DNA from: Erpobdella octoculata
Lineage: Eukaryota; Annelida; Clitellata; Hirudinida; Erpobdellidae
Length of the DNA: 64,000 bases
Direction: 5' to 3'
Assembly (NCBI GenBank): GCA_963978895.1
Contig: OZ022239.1
Span: 14,301,566 to 14,365,565, forward strand
Part shown: one piece after another, positions 57,725 through 64,000 of the stretch
How the letters are laid out: each line of letters starts with the position of its first letter
How positions within the stretch are numbered: position 1 is the first letter of the stretch
Notes under the pieces: model-generated
Databases searched by the model: none
The model's input: the letters and a program-made list of their open reading frames with translations, nothing else
What the model was told of the DNA's origin: nothing
Made by a program: the position numbers and the translations under genes

Positions 57725-59640
57725 CAGTGTTGTTTCAGTTAGGGTTTTTCAGTTAGAGTATCAGTTAAAGTTAGTCAATTTAATATTTTTCAGTTAGTAT
57801 TACAGTTAAAGTTAATTTAATTCTCTTTTTCCAGTTAATATTAGAGTTAATATATTTTTCAGTTACTATTACAGTTAGTATAACAGTTATTAATATTCAA
57901 AACAAGAAAACAAAATAGATATCGATTCAAGATTTTATTTCATGCCGAAAACCCAGTTAATAAAAATTTTTGTTCATTTTAACAAATGTCCGTAGTTCTA
58001 AATTTTTTGTAAGTCTATTTCTTTTTCCATGCGTCAAATCTCCACACACAGAAAAAACCCTTTCAACGTAAGCCTGTGATGCAGGGGCTGAAATCAAATC
58101 TTGTGCCATTTCAGCTAAAATTGGATATTTAGCACCATGAGCTGTCCAAAAATCTAATCCATTTGGTTTTTCATATGCTGTAGAAGCAGTCCGAATGGAT
58201 GAGAGCTCTGCATTGATCTCTTCAGAAAAAGAAGTGCTTTTGGGACATGGCGCTGCACACAGTGCTGTATCTTCAAAAAGTGCTTTAAAGCGCTTTTTTT
58301 GTGGAGACATACCAGATCTGGCTGTAGTTGAAGGAGTTACTGATGATGACATTGCTTTCTTTTTTATGTTATGTTTATTGATGAGACTGTTAAAATTTTA
58401 AAAAACTCAGTATTAGTGGCAATGCATTATAAAAATGATTTGTAACATGTTAATTGAAAATTAAAATAAGTACCAAAAATATATAATCAATCACTAAAAA
58501 ATAGAATAATTTAATACTATTATAAATTGTTTGGCTGCTGCTAGTGGCTTCATCATGTCATCTCGGTACATTACTTCGCAAACTGTTGGGTCAATCAGAC
58601 AGGCTGCTGCTGGAACTGGGTCAAAATCTGGACATGACGTATCCAGAAATATTGCAAATCGAGTTCGTAAGGATTGCGTTAAAGGTTTTGTGTATGCCCT
58701 ACCTAAAGTATCATCTTTGAGGTGAATAAGAAGTTGTAATAAACTTGGAATAATATTTGTTAGCGAAAGCGTATCTGTTTGTAGATGATCGGTTTCTGTC
58801 TTAAATGGAAGGAGAAGTTTTTCCAAAGCAGCCAATCGATCCCACTCTGTGATTGAAAGAGAATCAACTGTTTCTAAATATGTTCTGACATCAGGATTAT
58901 CCAAAAATGAGGTCGATAACCCAGTGCTGATAAACATATTACTAAGCAAACGCTGTCTTAGTTTCACTTCTTGTGCATCTGAATTCCATTCTTTTTTATT
59001 GCTAATAAAAGCAGGCAAAGTAGTCAATGTGCAATTCTGGTTAACCGTGTTTCCTGTATTATTTTCGATGAGTTTGCGCTTGGCCTTTAACGTTTTGCGA
59101 TTTGTCTCCAAAACCTCAAGTTCTTTTGCTACTTCCTTATGTCTATGACTTAGATGATTTAATAAATTAGTAGCATTTTTACCTTTCAACAGAGTTTCGA
59201 CCACGTGAGTTTCCGAATCTTTTTCTCCCACACTACAAACCACGTTGCACCGGCTTTTATCAGTAGAGGGTTCGTAACTGAAATAACGCCAAACTCCATT
59301 TTCTTGTTTTCGGTCAGAATTTATTTTTAACAATGTGTATACGACGTTAAATGCAAATAAAGCGATGAAAAAGGAAATCATAATAGCGATAAAAGACACA
59401 AGTGGGTCCGGTTACCTAATATAAACAAAGAAATAAATTTTTGACGCATTTCATTATTAAATTTTCCGAAAGCATTTTTTTCAGTTTGTATTACAGTTAC
59501 TACTTTTTTTTACTATTAGTATTACACTTAAAGTTATTCTAATTTTTCAGTTACAGTTTCAGTTAGTACTTAACTTAAATCTCTTTTTTCAGTTATTTGA
59601 CTGAATTCAGTTAAAGTTACGCTTAACTGAAACAACACTG
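57725..59640 (-). mobile_element. hAT-type element 6 (CAGTGTTGTTTCAGTTA termini) with near-complete transposase
   Basis: Starts CAGTGTTGTTTCAGTTAGGG; complement of the right end is CAGTGTTGTTTCAGTTAAGC. Exact 8-bp duplication CACTAGAG (57717-57724, 59641-59648). AGTTA-rich subterminal repeats on both sides. 1916 bp. It carries both halves of a BED-hAT transposase on the minus strand, the most complete in the window. Confidence 0.92.
57957..59399 (-). pseudogene. BED-type hAT transposase in element 6, two reading frames
   Basis: The upstream frame (59399-58494) opens with a hydrophobic stretch, then a BED-like finger: WRYFSYEPSTDKSRCNVVC ending NHLSHRHK. After that come core segments such as LSITEWDRLAALEKLLLPF and AACLIDPTVC. 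The downstream frame (58352-57957) carries FWTAHGAKYPILAEMAQDLI and the dimerisation motif SAPASQAYVERVFSVCG. The two frames are about 140 bases apart. A GT donor-AG acceptor pair is visible there (GTATTA near 58517, TTTTAACAG near 58388), but joining them shifts the frame by one. So it may be an intron with a different junction, or a frameshift. Confidence 0.75.
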
Positions 59641-60016
59641 CACTAGAGGGGTACCCGGCGTTGTTCGGGGTTTTTAGAGGTTTTTTATCGTTTTTCTCGC
59701 TGCCGTTTCCTTCCCCGCTTGCTCTCCCGCTCCCGATTCAGATCGCTTTCTCGTTCCCGCTTGCTCTCCCGCTCCCGGTCGTCTTCTTGTTCCCACATGC
59801 TCCCCAGAGGCGGCGATTGAGGGAACTGGAAGGGGCGACGGCCCCCTCCAAGATGTTTTCCACCAAATAGAAAAATATCTTTATCAGATCATTTATTTAG
59901 ATTAGTTGATAAACGTGGTAATTTTTATACATTTTGAATTATATCTACTTCGTTATATCATATATCTCTGCTAATATTTTTTAATCTTTTAGATACCCTT
60001 TGTTACATTCATAATT

Positions 60017-60285
60017 TAAACGTTTTTAAAAACTTTTATTCAGGTTACAATCTCTGTGTATGTGTGTCTGTGTCTTTCTCTGTACGCAAATCTTGCAAGT
60101 AAAATTTAACCAACTTTTTGACTAGCTAGGAAGCTGAAACTTTCATCATAGCTTTATATTGGATGACAATAAATGATTCAATTTAAAAAAAACTTAATTT
60201 GAACATCTTTCATATTTCTAAATCGAGTGTATTTTAAATAAAAGTTTGTGTTGAAAAACTCGTTTTTTCTTTACTTGTTTTGTCT
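60017..60285 (+). repeat. Interspersed repeat R250, copy 3, inside hAT copy B
   Basis: AAAACTTTTATTCAGGTTAC to about TTTCTTTACTTGTTTT. Shares long blocks with copies at 8743 and 11828, such as GACTAGCTAGGAAGCTGAAA. Absent at the matching point of copy A (about 51790). Confidence 0.8.
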
Positions 60286-60377
60286 GCGTTCAATATTAAT
60301 TAAAAGTTAATATTTTGTATACTGTTTTTTTAAATAAATATGATGTTTTACATGAAAATAGGTACAATATACTAGTG

Positions 60378-62405
60378 CAGTGGTTCTTAACCTTTTTTCC
60401 GCGCCCCCTTTGGACAAACTCGATTTGACCGCACCCCCTACTTTTGCATATAAAAAAAAAATAAGCAAATTGTAAGTGATTTGCATCAAGTTTTTTATTT
60501 AATTTATTTCTTGTTGCTTTCCATCGATTAGGTTAGAAAAATGAGGACCAATGTTTAACAAAGCAATTCGCCTATCATCACCGGCATCCAATCAAATTAT
60601 TTGCATGGTTTCCACATTTACCAAAGCAGAAAAGCTAATCTCACACAAGTAGGCAGTAGCAAAAGGAATGATGAATGTCAGCGCACTCTTGGCTAAAGCT
60701 GGGTAGCTATCTAAAAATGAGTGTGAAGGTTTTACCTTTTAACAATTCGATAAGAAACTAGGTAAGAGGCAATCAAGATTAGTTTGTCAATAATTGACCA
60801 AAATCCTAGTTGAGGTAAACTTGCTGCGGCCTCACTGCATCACACTGAGCTCTTTTCTGTTTAAGAATGTCAATCGATTCAAAATTGTTGGAATGCACTG
60901 CACTGAAACTTGTTTGGTTTTAAATTGTCATTTGACAGGATTTTGTCACATTAAAAACAATTCTGTCGTCGTTCGTTGTGTGTCGTCTTTGTCAGTGATA
61001 AAAGTGAAACCACACTGAACATAGTCTTCTGAATATTTTCAGTTTTGAAATGCCAGTTGAAGTGATTACCAGAGGCGGATCCAGGGAATGGGAAATGCAT
61101 CCTCCCACCAGAGTATTAATTAAAATTTTTTTTAGACAGTACTACCTGATTTTTGAACAAGTGAAGCAAAAAACAAAGTTTTTTAAAATCACACTTTTAT
61201 ATTATTATGTATTATATATTTTATTAAAAATCTTTGTGTTATGTTTGCAGGGGCGCAACCAGCAGAAAACGCTGGGGGGGCTCAAGTGTGAAAAATGAAA
61301 AAAAACCTGCCGCAGGCGAAATTTTTTTTTTACTATCTTCAGTGTGCAGTCTTTTTTGTTATCTTTAATAATTTATTAATGAAAGAAAAGAAAGACTGCA
61401 AACTAAAGATAGTCAAACTCAGTTTCAAACCAGTTAAAGCAATTGTAAAAACATAAGTTTATAAATGAATGTAGTACCCCCAGTTTTAAAAAGAGAAGAA
61501 GGCCCGCCGCAGGCAAAAAATTGTTTTACTATCTTGAGCCTGCAGTCTTTTTTTGGTATCTTTAAGAATTTATTAATGATAGAAAATAAAGACTACAAAC
61601 TGAAGATAGTCAAAATCAGTCTCAAACCAGTTAAAGCAATTATAAAAAAAATCCGTTTATGAATAAATGTAGTACCCCCACGCCCTTTGTATCATTATAT
61701 AAACAACGAGCATATTAGCATAGACAATAAATAGTTCGACGAAAATATCACAAACATTTATTTAATTAAATTTAGTCCAATCGATCCGAAAATTTGATTG
61801 AATGCATTATTGTTAATCAGCTCGGAGGTATGTTAAAAATTTTAAGTCTCTAGCTCATCGGGAAGTTGGTTTAAAATCGATTACAAATTTTGACGACAGA
61901 CAGACATACAGAGAGAGAAGTCAAGTTAAGTAAAAGTGTGTAAAAAAATGACTGTTGTTGAAAGTAAAATTACCAAAAAAATACCTAAGACTAGCCCCCG
62001 GTCAATAGCTTTTTTTTGAAGGAAAATGTGGAATTCTTTAAAAAAAAAATTTAATAATACTCACTTCACCAATTTTGGAATTGCATTCCCTCCAGGAATT
62101 TAATTTAATAAATGTAAAGTCTTCTGCAACAAATAAACCCACCAACTCGATTGGATAACGGGTAAGTTGATTTTTTAGTGGTAAAGGGTCATAACTTATG
62201 GTTCAAGCCAGCAAGCAATCACAGTGAAGTTAAAATAAATTATTTCAAAATACAAGCATTGTCAAAATTAAAGATTTTTTTCTAGTTTTCTAGTTATTCT
62301 CCGCATAAATTAAAATTGTATAGAATATTTGATTCAAATTTAAAAATTTTGTTTTTTAAACTTTTATTTTTCGCACCCTCTAAACTAGAACGGCACCCCC
62401 CCCTG
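60378..62405. mobile_element. hAT-type element 7 inside hAT copy B
   Basis: Starts CAGTGGTTCTTAACCTTTTT, ends GGCACCCCCCCCCTG, and is flanked by an exact 8-bp duplication TACTAGTG (60370-60377, 62406-62413). Copy A shows the empty target (CATACTAGTGTATATT at about 52279). Termini are only weakly inverted (CAGTGG/CAGGGG). 2.0 kb, no transposase recognised; it contains the tandem repeat at 61290-61690 and perhaps further hAT ends (GAGGCGGATCCAGGG at 61073, CAGGGGCGCAACCAG at 61249). Confidence 0.8.
61285..61680. repeat. Two-copy ~205-bp tandem repeat with internal hairpin
   Basis: Two units each run from GCCGCAGGC to AATGAATGTAGTACCCCCA-like sequence. Within each, ACTATCTTCAGTGTGCAGTC pairs with a complement near GACTGCAAACTAAAGATAGT about 65 bases later. 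Confidence 0.78.
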
Positions 62406-62439
62406 TACTAGTGTATATAGGTCATTAGAGTTTGAAGAT

Positions 62440-62485
62440 TCTCTAAAACATAAAACATAAAACATAAACATAAAACATAAAGGAA
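62440..62485. repeat. (CATAAAA)n short tandem repeat
   Basis: Five or six units of ACATAAA. Confidence 0.85.
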
Positions 62486-62799
62486 ATGATGGGCGCAAAC
62501 TATATGTCTCTATGCCCATATCTAGAATTATATAAAATATTGTTCATATATATGTTCTATAAATAAATGTATGTATATATTATTAAAAATCCTTTTTATA
62601 GTTGTACATAATGTCGCTTATTTCGAAGATTCTCTAGGTTGAATTTAATAAATCTTCGGCCCCCAAGGCCAAGATTTCGTGAATCGCGCTTCTGGCTTCC
62701 CCGTTCCCGGTCGCTTTCACACTCCATTTCGTTTTTTAGCTTGCTCTCCCATTTCCGCTCGCTTTCCCTTTCATATATATATAGGATCCATTGTGGAAT

Positions 62800-63998
62800 A
62801 GTTAAAAATAATTTACATTAAATAAATCATTAAACAAATTTAAATTATGTTCATAATATTTAGTAACAAACTTATAAATAAAATCAATTTTAAATAAAAC
62901 TAAATTTAGTAAAGAGTTAAGCTCTCAATCAATGTATACGCTCATTTCAAGCATAAAAACATTGATGTATTTCCATTTATAGCACAAACATTTTTACCAT
63001 TATTAGGTAGTTACATTTTAATGTTTAGTATGAGGGGGCAAATCTATTATACACGAATAAATTTGTAAACAGTGGTATAAAAAATCTCATCAATTTTTTA
63101 TGTGAGAGGACTTTTTTCGCCCCTATGGGCGGGCACTCATGGATGATATGGGCAACCGCAAGCGGGGGCAAGAAGGGGCACTTGCCCTCTGGATTTATGG
63201 TTAAAATTTTTTTAGACAAAAATAGACAAAATATTTATAATTTAAACATTTATAATTAATTGTAACAACTGTGACTCCTTCTATTGTTATATCAATATCA
63301 TCATTCATTATATTATCTTTGGGGATGCATCTTCCTGATGCTCTACTTTTTACTCCATTTACGTTTCTCTAAACACTTTGATTTGAGAAAATTATCCAGA
63401 ATAACTGATCCACCACTTGTTAAATGGTTTATTCTAAGTATAATATGTATTTAAGCATGAATTAGCTAATAAACTCTTGTATAGCTGTTGGTAGTGCTGG
63501 GGATGTTGCGTAAATGGGCCTCCAAAAAACATTAGTGTGGGCTTTTACTGATGAATGACTTTTATTTGATTGTCCTATCTCATTTTCATAAAAATTTTTT
63601 CCAAATTTGTCTGTAAAGCCTTAAAGGTACACACATTTCTATCTAACAATGACAATTTGGCTGTGTAGGAAATATAAACCTTTCAAACTAAAGCATTTTT
63701 GTAATTTTCAGCGTGTTTTTAAAACATTTTAAAATTTTTATTATGATATAAATAAAATAAAGTTAACTGTAAAATACTCTATATAATCAATTTAAAAAAA
63801 AAACAATTAATAATTTGTTTTGGGGTTCAATTGAGCCCCAACACCTTACATAATTTTGGAAAGAAAAAAGAATAAATCTGACAGAGAATATGAGAGAAGA
63901 GGCGAAAAGAAAAAAAATAAGATGCCCCTTTTGCAAAAATTTCTTTGGGCGCCAATGATGGGTGCGCCCCCCTTAACAAAATTCTGGATCCGCCCCTG
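62800..63998. other. AT-rich terminal region ending in a hAT-like right end
   Basis: No gene recognised. The last bases read CTGGATCCGCCCCTG, the complement of CAGGGGCGGATCCAG, a common hAT-type terminus, preceded by GCGCCAATGATGGGTGCGCC. A possible partner or second element begins near 63118 (CGCCCCTATGGGCGGGC). The element cannot be closed because the window ends. Confidence 0.4.
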
Positions 63999-64000
63999 TA

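Larger units (their letters stand above)
59805..62694 (+). mobile_element. hAT-type element 4, copy B, carrying further insertions
   Basis: Starts CAGAGGCGGCGATTGAGGGA; complement of the right end is CAGAAGCGCGATTCACGAAA. Its body matches copy A outside two insertions: an R250 repeat (60017-60285) and hAT element 7 (60378-62405). Flanks ATGCTCCC and GCTTCCCC are only partly alike because the target was minisatellite DNA. Confidence 0.72.
59642..62790 (-). mobile_element. Helitron-like element in reverse, split by hAT copy B
   Basis: Complement of a right end at 59642 (CTAG, GGTACCCGGCGTTGTTCGGG), then the minisatellite complement to 59804. The array resumes at 62695 (GCTTCCCCGTTCCCGGTCGC) and runs to an AT tract at about 62785. 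hAT copy B occupies the middle. Confidence 0.7.

Overview
This window is animal nuclear DNA, most likely from an invertebrate. It is AT-rich and has spliceosomal genes with short exons and GT-AG introns. No single-exon operons or prokaryotic systems are present. Five conserved metazoan-type genes can be assembled by hand across their introns: an MFSD6-like transporter (+), the HECT ubiquitin ligase UBE3A (-), the COMPASS subunit DPY30 (+), the GPN-loop GTPase GPN1 (-) and a secreted glycoside hydrolase family 3 beta-xylosidase-like enzyme (-). All five have consistent intron phases and conserved key residues; one motif residue is changed, in GPN1. A GH3 beta-xylosidase-like gene together with this repeat mix (many hAT families, Helitrons with minisatellites, CR1/L2-like and RNase H-bearing LINEs, a tRNA-type SINE) would fit a lophotrochozoan such as a mollusc. 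That placement is an inference, not a proof.

Layout. 1-4.8 kb: relics of a LINE, a hAT-like and a P-like transposase, Helitron fragments, and an inverted repeat around CT-rich DNA. 5.47-9.09 kb: MFSD6-like gene. 10.3-14.3 kb: a composite repeat holding two Helitrons, a short inverted-repeat element and a P-like element. 16.1-25.8 kb: UBE3A, with three hAT-type elements and a Helitron fragment in its introns. 25.9-26.6 kb: minisatellite and SINE. 27.5-30.6 kb: DPY30, with one Helitron inside another in intron 2. 30.7-37.8 kb: GPN1, tail-to-tail with DPY30, with nested hAT elements in its introns. 38-46 kb: a LINE with RNase H, itself split by a CR1/L2-like LINE and a 45-bp-TIR MITE. 47.8-56.2 kb: GH3 gene, with LINE, hAT and piggyBac-type insertions in introns. 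56.2-64 kb: a dense nest of Helitron, hAT and LINE pieces.

The host genes form no pathway cassette; they are ordinary housekeeping or secreted functions. The main interest is the transposon record. At least nine hAT-type elements can be delimited to the base by 8-bp target-site duplications, and several lie inside one another, so the order of insertion can be read directly. I found no convincing new defence, toxin or biosynthetic system.
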